From: Galeopsis tetrahit
Taxonomy: Eukaryota > Streptophyta > Magnoliopsida > Lamiales > Lamiaceae
Direction of reading: 5' to 3'
DNA length: 64,000 nucleotides
NCBI GenBank assembly: GCA_963675135.1
Contig: OY776129.1
Span: 70,091,348 to 70,155,347, forward strand
Part shown: positions 11,631 to 21,300 of the stretch, piece by piece
Layout: each line of letters opens with the position of its first letter
Numbering within the stretch: the first letter of the stretch is position 1
Notes under the pieces: model-generated
Told to the model about the DNA's origin: nothing
What the model saw: only the letters and a program-made list of their open reading frames with translations
Databases searched by the model: none
Position numbers and translations under genes: made by a program

Positions 11631-12915
11631 TGTTGGGATATGAATCCTAGAACAAGTCCTAATTGATGAAAGATAAAAGATGAAGTTTTGATAAGCCAAA
11701 AGTAGTTTGAATATTTTCTAAGTGTTGACTGATCTAGTCTGGTTAAGTGAAGTCATCTTGAACAGACCAGTAGAGTTCACATGAAAAGACAAGTGTTGTT
11801 TAAAGATTAAAAGATAAGTACGATCTATAAGTACTTCATATATGTCTATATTAACTGTTTAGATTGTTATTGAGCTATGTTAATCATTGTATAGAAGCTC
11901 ATAATTTTTTGTATGTAATAGATAGATTGATTGTATAGTTTATAAGTTGACTAAGCTATAAGCTTAAAGTAATGTAATAGTCTTGTTAGGATTAGAATAG
12001 TCTACTGTTGAAGATTGCACAAGAAGACCAGAAGAGAAGAAGGATGAAGTTTACTACACAAGACAGGTGGACTACAAGACAAGACAAGTGCATCTACATG
12101 ACTCCACAAGACAAGTCAACTTGAAGTTTGTTACAAAAGCGCGTATAAAGATAAAGATTAAAGAAGTTAGTAATTAGCTACTTAAACGCGTGGAAAGATA
12201 AGAAGATGCAGTTACAAAGTTGGTTTTCAAGAAGAGTTGGTTACAACTAACTAAGTTCTTGAGGATTGAAGTCTATAAATACCTCAAGGTGTTTATCATT
12301 TGAGGACTACTGCAAATCCGTATACTGAAAAATTACTGAAGCATTCGAAGTTTACTCACAGAGTTCATTGAAGTTTAGAAAAGCAAGTCAGAAGTCAAGT
12401 GAAGAAATCGGAAGGCTGCTACTGAATAAGTTTTTAGTTTTTGTTTGTTGTTTTTATCAAGTTGCTAGATACTTGTTAAATTTCTAGTTGGATCGTAGAC
12501 ATATCTGGTGGTATAGTCTTAGAAGATCTAAGTCTTCTTCTTGGGACTTAAAATCACAAGAACTCACACTTTGTACTCGATTGGAAGAGTTTAGTGGAAA
12601 CATCACAACTGGGTTTGTGAGAGTGGACGTAGACGAATTGTCGAACCACTATAAATTGTTTGTGTTGTTTACTTTGCTGTTTTGTTTAATTGCTTAATTG
12701 TTTTCATACCTAACTGAACAAGCCAAGTTGAGTATTACTAAAACAGAGTTCTCGAATTTAGAAGTTGAGTATAAACTACTTGGGCTCATTGTTAATTTCG
12801 TTATTCCGCATATTGTATTCTGATATATCGAAAGATTTTAGAAAAGTCTATTCACCCCCCCCTCTAGACATTTTCTTTAGCTTCCCTCGATATTAACTCA
12901 GCTTCGGGACCTACA
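11631..12915 (+). repeat. 3' LTR of A (about 1285 bp)
   Basis: Begins TGTTGGGATATGAATCC and ends GGGACCTACA (12906-12915), a one-base change from the family end GGGACCAACA. TATA box TATAAAT at 12274-12280. Short frames inside, including 12488-12697, are LTR sequence and not genes. Confidence 0.88.
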
Positions 12916-13432
12916 TTTGAGGTAAATGGTAATTAAGTATACAGGTTGAAGAAAGCACTATATGGTTTGAAATAAGCTCCAAGAGCCTGGTATGACACTC
13001 TTTTACTATTCTTAGTTGAAAATGGATTTACTAAGGGCAAAGTGGATCGAACTTTGTTCAGAAGACAAGAAGGTACAGACATCTTACTAGTCCAAATTTA
13101 TGTTGATGATATAATATTTGGATCTCCTAACAAAAGCATGAGTGAAAGCTTTTCAAAGCTCATGCAAAGCAAGTTTGAAATGTCAATGATGGGAGAAATG
13201 ACTTATTTTCTTGGACTTCAAGTAAAACAATCATCTGATGGTATCTTTATCAATCAAGCAAAATATACAAGAAATTTGTTAGATAAATTTGGTATCAAGA
13301 CCTGTAAAACAGTTGGAGTACCAATGCTGCCAACATACAGAATGGATCCTGATGATCAAGGTAAGTCTGCTGACCAATCCTATTATAGAGCTTTAATTGG
13401 TTCTCTACTCTATTTAACTGCTAGTAGGCCAG
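12916..13432 (+). pseudogene. Sirevirus reverse transcriptase fragment (C)
   Basis: Matches F pol from the PPGFEVNG region to the TASRP region. It contains the RT catalytic motif YVDDI and the segment LKKALYGLK.APRAWYDTL. Two in-frame TAA stops, 12934-12936 and 12973-12975, both sit where F has CAA, so each is one C-to-T change. The left end is cut by A after PPGF; the right end is cut by B at 13432, after which the same frame resumes at 28004. Confidence 0.9.
13428..13432 (+). repeat. Left target-site duplication of B (GCCAG)
   Basis: GCCAG here and GCTAG at 27999-28003 flank B. Removing B and one copy restores the RT frame of C (SRPDIAFAVGV as in F), which fixes both ends of B. The two copies differ by one C/T. 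Confidence 0.85.
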
Positions 13433-15039
13433 TGTTGGGAATAAAATGATTTTGATCTAGATACCAAAACCCCTGAATGATGATGTACAAATTAGTTGAG
13501 ATATGCTCAAGTTAGTGTTCAGGCAAGTTGTCCCAGAACACTTGAGTATGTAGAATGCTTAAGTTAAAAATCTCAGAAATGCTGTGAGATTTTAGAATTC
13601 AGGATAGTTGTCCAAAGCTACATGTTAGAAAGCTTGATAGGTATTAAGTCTTAAGGCCAAAGTTGCTGAAGCATCAGGACAACTGAACAAGTGGACAGCC
13701 AGGCTGAAGAGATCAAGAACACTGAAGCTGTGCTCTTAAATGCAAAAGATCTAGACAGTTGAAGTACAAATGATCAAGAGAATTAACTGTCAAAAGCTTA
13801 CAGAAGACACATTCAATGAAGCATTTATTGCCAATCATGCCTGAACCAAGCATTGAAGACTTAGAGCATTAAAGAGTGAAGCATTGAATGAATGTTGGAA
13901 CATTCTAAAACTGCAGCAAGAATGTTCAGGGAGCTTGTCCCATCTGACCGTTGGTTGAGTGTAGATTCTGCCACAAATCAACCTTGGAAAGTGTGCTTAT
14001 TTGGAAACTGTCACAAGTCATCTCAGCCGCATTTTTCAGAAGTCAACACATTCATTCAAGCAACCATTGAAGACCCCTTTTACACAGTGGATAAAAGGAA
14101 GTCAAGCTACTTAGCCGTTTCAATGTAGTTGCAAATAGAAATGTTTGAAATGCTATCTCTCCAACGGATAGTTGCTCAAACATGACTATATAAACAGAAG
14201 TGATCAAAGGGATTCGGGATCCAACAATAAGCTATAAAACTCATATAAAGCTTTCAAAGGAAACCAAGCTATTCTCAAGTATTCCAAGTTTCCTGAATCA
14301 CTTCAAGTCAGCTAAGCCAATCTGTGTAAACATCCTAGCTTAGCATTGAGATATCCTAAGCCTTTACATCTGTTCTCATTGTAAAGGATATCTCTATTAG
14401 TTGGAACCAAACCTCAAACCTTATCTCATTTAGTGAAGAGAGTGTTTGTTGTAGAAGTGAGGAGTTAAGGACTGTTAGAGTGAAACACAGTCTTAACTTA
14501 GAGAGATTGAGCACTAGGACTCAGATTATCCTAGGGATCAAAACACTAAGAGAGTGTTGTTGATCAGTGCACCTTGGCACTATAAAACAAGCTAATTCCA
14601 TTGTGAAGGAATTATCCTGTTCAATCAGGCAAAGTGGATGTAGGAGCTTGAGTCTCTGAACCACTATAAGCTTTTGTGTCCTTTACTTACTGCACTCTTT
14701 ATTGCATTCATATTCAAACATATTTCAAAGAGTAAAACTTGTAAGTTTAAGGAAAAATTGTTTTGGACAAAGTCCCTGATAACTGTATCTTTTCAGAAAT
14801 TTACTTGGAGTATTTCTTTAAGTCAAAGGCCAACCACATTCCGCACTTAGCAACTCTTTTATATTTAGCCAACTAATCACTCTATAGTAATCAGTAGGAC
14901 AAGTATCTATCAAAGTTCACTCAGGTCAGTTGTGAGACAACCTGCCTGATAAGACCAGATTTGTCAAAAAGAAAAGAATTTGCATACACAAGTGCATCCC
15001 CCCCCATACACTTGTGTTATACTCCACCTAGGACCAACA
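13433..15039 (+). repeat. 5' LTR of B (1607 bp)
   Basis: Starts TGTTGGGAATAAAATG and ends TAGGACCAACA next to the primer-binding site. TATA box TATATAAA at 14187-14194. A C run at about 14998-15005 is shorter than in the 3' copy. Confidence 0.95.
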
Positions 15040-15041
15040 AG

Positions 15042-15053
15042 TGGTATCAGAGC
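15042..15053 (+). other. Primer-binding site of B
   Basis: TGGTATCAGAGC, complementary to initiator Met tRNA, two bases after the LTR. Confidence 0.95.
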
Positions 15054-15189
15054 AGGGGTTCAAAGACCACTGCTTCTGAAAATCCAACTGATTTTCAAAA
15101 AAAAAAAAAATCACATTGTCTGTGGTCACTGAACTGATCCAAATTTCTGAAAAACCTTTTTGTGTTCATCCTATATTACATCTGTTGAA

Positions 15190-17487
15190 ATGGCTAACAA
15201 TGCAGTTCCAGGAGATGCTGTCAACAACATCAACAATATGGGTCCAAACCAAGTCAACCATATTTCTCATCACAAACTGCCAATGTTCTCAATTGAGAAC
15301 TATGATTTCTGGAAAATCAGGATGAGAGCACATCTTGCATGCCAGCATGATGAGATGCTTAAAGTCATCACTAGAGGGCCATTCACATTTACTAAAGCAA
15401 ATCCCAAGCTCACTGATGCTCAAATAGCTGATCCAAGGGAGTTGCTGCCAAAGGATGAAGATGACTTTACAGCTGAAGAAAGAAAAAGGCACAACCTGAA
15501 CTACATTGCAATGAACACATTGTACCAGACAATTCCAGATGCAGTGATGGGAAGAGTGTACCACTGCACATCAGCTAAAGAGATCTGGGACACCCTAGCA
15601 CTTATGTGTGAAGGTACCCAAAAGATCAAGGAGAACAAGCTTCAAGTGGCTATCCAAAAATATGAACAATTCTCTATGGAAGCCAATGAAACCATTGATC
15701 ATCTTGATGGCAGGTTCACTGACATCATGAATGAAATAAACTCTCTTGGGAAGTTCTATGCCAAAAGAGAAGTTGCCTTGAAGATCTTGAGAAGTCTCAC
15801 ATCCAAGTGGGATATATATTCTGTCATGATGCAAAACACTAGCAATCTTGACAACATGCCAATGCAGCAAGTATTTTCTGAACTCAAGGCATATGAGTTT
15901 GATCTCAACAGAAAGAAGGTGCATGAAGAGCCATCCTCCTCAACCAAAGGTGTTGCCTTCAAAGCTGCTGAAACAGAAAAGAAGAATACTCAAAGGTCCT
16001 CTCAATCTGTTTCAAAATCTGAAATAAAGGAGGAGCTGGCACTCATGGCTAGAAGATTTGAGAAGCTCAACTCCAGATTTGGTAGATACAAGAAGTTCTA
16101 CCAAGACAACAGAACCAGAAGGAGATTCAACTCTCCTGACACCAAATCAGAGGACAAGGTCTCTGATGAAAAGAAAGAGGACAAGTATGCTGATAGAAAG
16201 AGATACAGCAAAGGTGAACCATCATCATCAAGGAGGAAGGAGTCCTCAAACAAGAAGAATGATGATGAAGATGTGTGTTACAACTGCCAGAAAAAGGGTC
16301 ACTTTCAGTATGACTGTCCTGACCTCAGTGCAAAAGAAAGGAAAGAAAGGCAGACCAAAAGAGACAAGAGGCTGAACAGCAGGAAGGCTATGGTGGCTGG
16401 AGATTCAGCTAGTGAAGAAAGTGTCTACTCTTCTGATGATGGACTATTCTCCAACAGTGACAGTGATGATGACTGTCAAATGGCATTTGAAAATGATGAG
16501 GTATGTTCATCTTCTAGCTCTTTCAGTTCTTCAAATAACACACATGAGTCCAGTGAAATCCCCTTAAAACTCAACTTTGTAAAGTTATTTGAGGATTTCA
16601 CCAGACTAAGAGAGGTATGCAATATAGCACTTAGAGAAAATGAGCTACTGAATTCAAAAGCTCAAACTCCCAACCTTCCTGAACCTGAGCTTGACATTAA
16701 ATCAACTGAGTTGTATCAGCAGATTGTGAAAGAACTTGAGGAAGTGTCTCTCAAAGTTTCTGAACAACAAAAGTTGATTGATGATCAAGAACTGGCCTTG
16801 AGGAAAAAGGATTTTGATCTCAGAATTCTTCAAGCAAAATTTGACAATCTCTCAAGTGAATTTGATACTCTAAAATTGAGTGAGGGGAGCTTAAAAATGA
16901 AAATGTCTGCCTTGAACAAATCTGCTAAGGCAATAGAGGAGATTCAAGGGTTTCAAAGACAATTTGCTCAAAAGGGTGGATTAGGCTATAATCCATGTGA
17001 ACCCTCACCTGGTCTTAGCATTGCTTCATCAAGCAATTCTAAGATGACTTTTGTAAGATCAGTGGCACAGCAAAATGAAATTGAAGTAAATCAACCACTG
17101 ATCAAGGATAAGGGTAAAGGAATTTTTATACCAACTCAGGTAATCAATGCACCTAAACCCACACCTTTGGAAAAGGTTAAAGGCATTGCTTACAGGAGGA
17201 ATGAGGTTCAGAAAGGTAGAACCAATGGAAGGCCAACCTATCTGAATCATCATCAGAGGAGTTGTCCAAAACCTATTCAGAAAAGGCCAACTCAAATGAG
17301 GAAACCTCAACTGAATGGATTAAGGCCAATCCCCTCTGATAGGTATAAAACATTCAGGAAGCCTGGACCTTACTTGCCAAATGGAAAAGGCCATCCAAAA
17401 ACCTATCCTCAAAAGTCTTATCCAGCTGCACCTAAGCTTAGTAACTTCAGGAGAAATGTCCCAAAGAAATTTACCAACTCTCCTTAA
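15190..17487 (+). CDS. Sirevirus gag (B), probably prematurely stopped
   Basis: 765 aa from MANNAVPGD; this ATG is preferred to 15160 because homology to the F and M2 gag begins near here. The gag domain runs to about residue 240 (FSIENYDFWKIRMRAHL, MCEGTQKIKENKLQVAIQKYEQF, GETIDHLDGRFTDIMNEI-like). A basic segment and CCHC knuckle CYNCQKKGHFQYDCP follow near residue 370. Then come an acidic Ser-rich stretch, a coiled coil and a basic tail. The frame stops at TAA 17485-17487, but the same frame continues past it with IWVPKGTANPLGPNTQRVPKF to TGA 17671-17673, so the TAA looks like a new stop (probably CAA to TAA). Role: capsid and RNA packaging in cytoplasmic particles. Confidence 0.88.
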   Translation: MANNAVPGDAVNNINNMGPNQVNHISHHKLPMFSIENYDFWKIRMRAHLACQHDEMLKVITRGPFTFTKANPKLTDAQIADPRELLPKDEDDFTAEERKRHNLNYIAMNTLYQTIPDAVMGRVYHCTSAKEIWDTLALMCEGTQKIKENKLQVAIQKYEQFSMEANETIDHLDGRFTDIMNEINSLGKFYAKREVALKILRSLTSKWDIYSVMMQNTSNLDNMPMQQVFSELKAYEFDLNRKKVHEEPSSSTKGVAFKAAETEKKNTQRSSQSVSKSEIKEELALMARRFEKLNSRFGRYKKFYQDNRTRRRFNSPDTKSEDKVSDEKKEDKYADRKRYSKGEPSSSRRKESSNKKNDDEDVCYNCQKKGHFQYDCPDLSAKERKERQTKRDKRLNSRKAMVAGDSASEESVYSSDDGLFSNSDSDDDCQMAFENDEVCSSSSSFSSSNNTHESSEIPLKLNFVKLFEDFTRLREVCNIALRENELLNSKAQTPNLPEPELDIKSTELYQQIVKELEEVSLKVSEQQKLIDDQELALRKKDFDLRILQAKFDNLSSEFDTLKLSEGSLKMKMSALNKSAKAIEEIQGFQRQFAQKGGLGYNPCEPSPGLSIASSSNSKMTFVRSVAQQNEIEVNQPLIKDKGKGIFIPTQVINAPKPTPLEKVKGIAYRRNEVQKGRTNGRPTYLNHHQRSCPKPIQKRPTQMRKPQLNGLRPIPSDRYKTFRKPGPYLPNGKGHPKTYPQKSYPAAPKLSNFRRNVPKKFTNSP

Positions 17488-17666
17488 CCTTACAAAGCTA
17501 ACACTTATACACAGAGATCACCCAAGGCATTTAAGGGTCAAACTATGTATGTAGATGTAAATGGAAACCAAGTCAGTCACTTTGAATCAATCAGAGTAAT
17601 CAGGCAGATTTGGGTTCCAAAAGGTACAGCTAACCCTCTAGGACCCAACACTCAAAGGGTACCTAA

Positions 17667-18569
17667 ATTTTGACTTTGCAGGGCTGCAAGGACCACAAGA
17701 AGAAGAGAAGCATCAACAAGAAAACAACATGGTACTTGGATAGTGGATGTTCAAGACACATGACTGGAAATAAAGAACTTCTCTCAGAGTTCATAGAAAA
17801 GGAAGGTCCTTCAGTAACCTTTGGAGACAGCTCACAAGGGATCACAAGAGGTTATGGTACATTAAACATTGGTAGTGTTAAAATTACTGATGTCTCATAT
17901 GTCCTAGGTCTAAAATATAACTTGCTTTCTATAAGTCAAATCTGTGATAAAGGTTTTTGTGTTGAATTTGCTCCTAATGAATGTACTATCAAGAACAAAT
18001 CAACACAACAGGTGCTACTAACAGGGGTGAGAAAGGGAAATGTCTATTTTGCAGATTGGAGCAAAACCCCTGAACCAGTTTGTCTTGTTGCCAAAAGCAC
18101 AAGAGAGCAAAGCTGGCTGTGGCACAAGAGGCTGAATCACCTGAACTTCAAAACCATCAACAAGATTGCAAGAAACTCTCTAGTTAAAGGGCTGCCAAAT
18201 CAAGTGTTCACCAAAGAACACATATGCCAGCCATGTCAGGAAGGAAAGCAGATCAAAGCTTCATTCAAAGGAAAGCCTGTCATCTCAACTGAGAGAGTTC
18301 TTCAACTACTGCATATGGATTTATTTGGGCCAATTATCCCAGTAAGTATAAATGGAAGAAAATATGCTTTAGTTGTTGTTGATGATTTTTCCAAGTACAC
18401 TTGGGTAGTATTCTTACTCAACAAGAAGGAGACTCAAGTCAAGTTACCTGAATTGATGATGAGACTAAGCAATGAAAAGGGCCTTAATATTGCAAAACCC
18501 TTATTGTGGAAGAAACACCTCATGTTGTGTTTGATGAATCTATTAATGAGTTCAGGGATAGAAACCTGA
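17667..18569 (+). pseudogene. Sirevirus protease and truncated integrase (B)
   Basis: The pol frame opens after TAA 17664-17666, in a different frame from gag. Protease motif WYLDSGCSRHMTG, pre-integrase domain SWLWHKRLNHLNFKTINK...CQPCQEGKQ, then integrase core start LLHMDLFGP (first Asp) and YALVVVDDFSKYTWVVFL. After LSNEKGLNIAK the sequence jumps straight to the segment encoding EETPHVVFDES. About 148 residues present in F are absent, including RSDKGTEF (second Asp) and QNGVVERRNRT (Glu). The junction also shifts frame, so protease-integrase is no longer joined to RT. No active integrase can come from this copy. Confidence 0.92.
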
Positions 18570-20623
18570 ATATTGATGAGATAACACAAAGAACAACCAG
18601 ATTAAGGCTTCAAAGCAAGGAGACAGTGTTTGTAGATGTTGCCCAGCCTGAATTTTATGATTGTCAAAAACTGGACAACCTACCTGATGGCAATCAACCA
18701 GGAGTCAACCAATCTGAAGGTGATATTGAACTGATTAATCCAATCCCAGTTCAAAACCAGGTAACAACTACCAATGAAGAAGCAGGCAATGCTGAGGTAG
18801 TTAATGGATCCAATATTCAAGGGGGAACCAATGAAAATGTCAACTCATCTGACAATGAGGAAAACACCCCTGAATATGATCCTGAGCTTGATCCTTCAAT
18901 TAATTTTCCTGAATTTAATGAGTCTAGTGATCCAACCTCAGATGAGGACAATCCTCCTGAAGGGATCAGGTCTAGAAGGACTTGGTTGCAAGACCACCCA
19001 ACTAGCCTGATACTTGGTAATCCAAGTGAAGGGATCAAAACTAGAAGGTTTCATGGAGAAAGTGCCTTGTTTTGTTGTTTTCTTTCAGAAATAGAACCAG
19101 GAGATATTGAAGAAGCATTACAAGACACCAACTGGATCATAGCCATGCAAGAAGAGCTGAACCAGTTCACCAGAAATGAAGTATGGGAGCTGGTGGATAG
19201 GCCAACTCATCAAGATGTCATTGGAACCAAATGGGTGTTCAAAAATAAGAAAAATGAAAATGACATCATTGTGAGGAACAAAGCAAGACTGGTGGCCAAG
19301 GGATATTGTCAATCTGAAGGGATTGATTATGATGAGACATTTGCTCCAGTGGCCAGACTTGAGGCAATCAGACTTTTCTTAGCATATGCAGCTCACATGA
19401 GATTCAAGGTGTATCAAATGGATGTGAAGAGTGCTTTTCTAAATGGGGTGCTCAAGGAAGAAGTGTATGTTGAACAGCCCCCAGGCTTTGAAGAAGGAGA
19501 CAAGGTGTACAGATTGAAGAAAGCCCTCTATGGCTTAAAACAAGCTCCAAGAGCTTGGTATGACACCTTATCACAGTTTCTTCTAGATCATGGTTTTGTC
19601 AAAGGCACTGTTGACAGAACTCTGTTCAGAATCTGTGAAGGAGATGATATCTTGTTAGTCCAAATCTATGTGGATGACATTATATTTGGATCTCCAAATG
19701 AGAAGATGTGTGAAAGGTTCTCCAAACTCATGCAAAGCAAATTTGAGATGTCCATGATGGGATTGATGAATTTCTTCTTAGGACTTCAGGTCACTCAATC
19801 AAAGAAGGGGATATTCATCAATCAGGCCAAGTACACAAGGGACATGATCAAAAAATTCGGATGTGCAACAAGCAAGCCAGTCAGAATTCTTATGAATACT
19901 AACTGGAAGATGGATCCTGATGAAGGTGGAGAGTCAACCAACTCCACTAACTACAGAGGAATCATAGGATCATTGCTATATCTCACTGCAAGTAGGCCTG
20001 ATATCACATTTGCAGTTGGAGTATGTGCAAGATTTCAGGCAAATCCAAAGAAGAGCCATCTTGAGGCTGCCAAGAGAATCCTAAGATATCTCAAGGGATC
20101 TGAGAATCTTGGATTGTGGTATCCAGCTGATGACAACATTGAGCTCACTGGATATTCAGATGCTGATTATGGAGGATGCAGAATTGACAGAAAGTCCACC
20201 TCTGGAACATGTCAATTCTTGGGCAGCAAGCTTATCTCATGGTTCTCCAAGAAACAGAATACAGTTGCAACTTCAACAACTGAAGCAGAATATGTTGCAG
20301 CTGGAAGCTGTTGTGCTCAGATACTTTGGCTCAGGCAACAACTAAGAGACTACAAAGTCATCACAAATGAAGTGCCAATATTCTGTGACAACAATAGTGC
20401 AATTGCCATCTCACAGAATCCAGTACTCCACACCAGATGCAAGCATGTGGACATCAAGCATCATTTCATAAGGGATCATGTGGAGAAGAAAGATATCAAG
20501 CTTGTCAAAATCCACACTGATAAGCAAAAAGCTGATATTTTGACAAAGCCTCTAGCTGAAGCAAGGTTCTTAGAGTTGTCAGCTGAATTGGGGTTACTTG
20601 ATCCAGGCAAGATGGAAAAATGA
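18506..20623 (+). CDS. Sirevirus reverse transcriptase-RNase H (B), cut off from integrase
   Basis: Open from the deletion junction; the first ATG (MEETPHVVFDES) is inside the old integrase tail, so translation from here is doubtful. A long acidic linker is followed by RT: WIIAMQEELNQFTRNEVWELV, VYQMDVKSAFLNG, LYGLKQAPRAWYDTL and catalytic YVDDI. RNase H has its three acidic residues in YSDADYGG, STTEAEY and IFCDNNSA, and ends HTDKQKADILTKPLAEARF. No stop or frameshift occurs over about 700 residues. The domains copy element RNA to DNA in the particle. Expression needs readthrough or a frame change because of the integrase deletion. Confidence 0.9.
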   Translation: MEETPHVVFDESINEFRDRNLNIDEITQRTTRLRLQSKETVFVDVAQPEFYDCQKLDNLPDGNQPGVNQSEGDIELINPIPVQNQVTTTNEEAGNAEVVNGSNIQGGTNENVNSSDNEENTPEYDPELDPSINFPEFNESSDPTSDEDNPPEGIRSRRTWLQDHPTSLILGNPSEGIKTRRFHGESALFCCFLSEIEPGDIEEALQDTNWIIAMQEELNQFTRNEVWELVDRPTHQDVIGTKWVFKNKKNENDIIVRNKARLVAKGYCQSEGIDYDETFAPVARLEAIRLFLAYAAHMRFKVYQMDVKSAFLNGVLKEEVYVEQPPGFEEGDKVYRLKKALYGLKQAPRAWYDTLSQFLLDHGFVKGTVDRTLFRICEGDDILLVQIYVDDIIFGSPNEKMCERFSKLMQSKFEMSMMGLMNFFLGLQVTQSKKGIFINQAKYTRDMIKKFGCATSKPVRILMNTNWKMDPDEGGESTNSTNYRGIIGSLLYLTASRPDITFAVGVCARFQANPKKSHLEAAKRILRYLKGSENLGLWYPADDNIELTGYSDADYGGCRIDRKSTSGTCQFLGSKLISWFSKKQNTVATSTTEAEYVAAGSCCAQILWLRQQLRDYKVITNEVPIFCDNNSAIAISQNPVLHTRCKHVDIKHHFIRDHVEKKDIKLVKIHTDKQKADILTKPLAEARFLELSAELGLLDPGKMEK

Positions 20624-21300
20624 GGAAAGAAAACTCATATGAAGGGGGAAGTTCATCAAAGTTGAACTTCAGCAAAATTGACCAACCTCACTGAAGTTGT
20701 AAGTCAAAGGGGGAAACTCAGCAAGGTTGTCCCTATGATGCTCAGCAATGTTGGTCAAGGGATCTGTCCAAGTGGGACCCAGTCAGCAACCTTGGGACCC
20801 ACTCAGGCAAGCTCATCAGGCAGTTTGACCTTCACAGAAACCAAAGCACATCTCAGGATGTTTGTCCGAGTTAATTAGATAATCATTGCTATTTTTAGCA
20901 TTGATTAGACATTTAAGAGGTTTCTTGGTCTAAGAGTAGGCCATTTTAGGATGGAGTGTGCTATAAAGATTTTTATCACCAAAAAGGCAAATCAGCATTT
21001 AATGCAGAAATCTTAATTGGGATTTCATGAATTCTTGAGCCTTCATCAAAACCATTAATTTGCATTAAACCTCCATCAAACCGCCTCAATCCCACTACCA
21101 CATATTATCCAATTGGTCAGACTTATTACCCACGGTTAGATTCTATTAACCAACGGTTAATAAACTCCCCACATATATAAACTCCTCAATTTTCACTACC
21201 ATCTTTACGCACTCAAAATTTCAAAAACCCTTAAGTCTTTCTTCATACTCTCAAACCTGCAATTCCTCCCCAAACACCCACCAAATCTCTCATACTATCC
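20624..21300 (+). other. Post-pol spacer of B: two PPT-like tracts and a TATA-like box
   Basis: Contains AAGGGGGAA (20642-20650) and AAAGGGGGAAA (20706-20716), both copies of the polypurine tract theme. TATATAAA at 21174-21181 is followed by a C-rich, gene-like leader and then ATG 21301. The spacing (about 120 nt to the ATG) would suit an internal promoter for the second ORF; this is an inference. Confidence 0.6.

Larger units (their letters stand above)
7083..12915 (+). mobile_element. Sirevirus A, right part (post-pol to 3' LTR)
   Basis: Plus-strand Sirevirus whose left part (5' LTR, gag, pol) is displaced beyond the window by M2. What remains is the post-pol spacer, a second ORF with four in-frame stops, the 3' polypurine tract and the 3' LTR ending at 12915. 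It is inserted in the RT gene of element C: immediately after the LTR the sequence TTTGAGGTAAATGG is the C/F reverse transcriptase. TTTGA (12916-12920) is the probable target duplication. Confidence 0.85.

Noticed and set aside
12488..12697. 69-codon frame in the 3' LTR of A
   Set aside because: LTR sequence; not conserved as a frame in the C or F LTRs.
13892..14128. 78-codon open frame, found again unchanged at 26845-27081
   Set aside because: It lies in both LTRs of B; identity reflects the recent LTR pair, not coding selection.
17660..17675. A -1 slippery heptamer (AAATTTT) at the gag end of B
   Set aside because: Codon phase is AAA-TTT, not A-AAT-TTT, and F lacks it.
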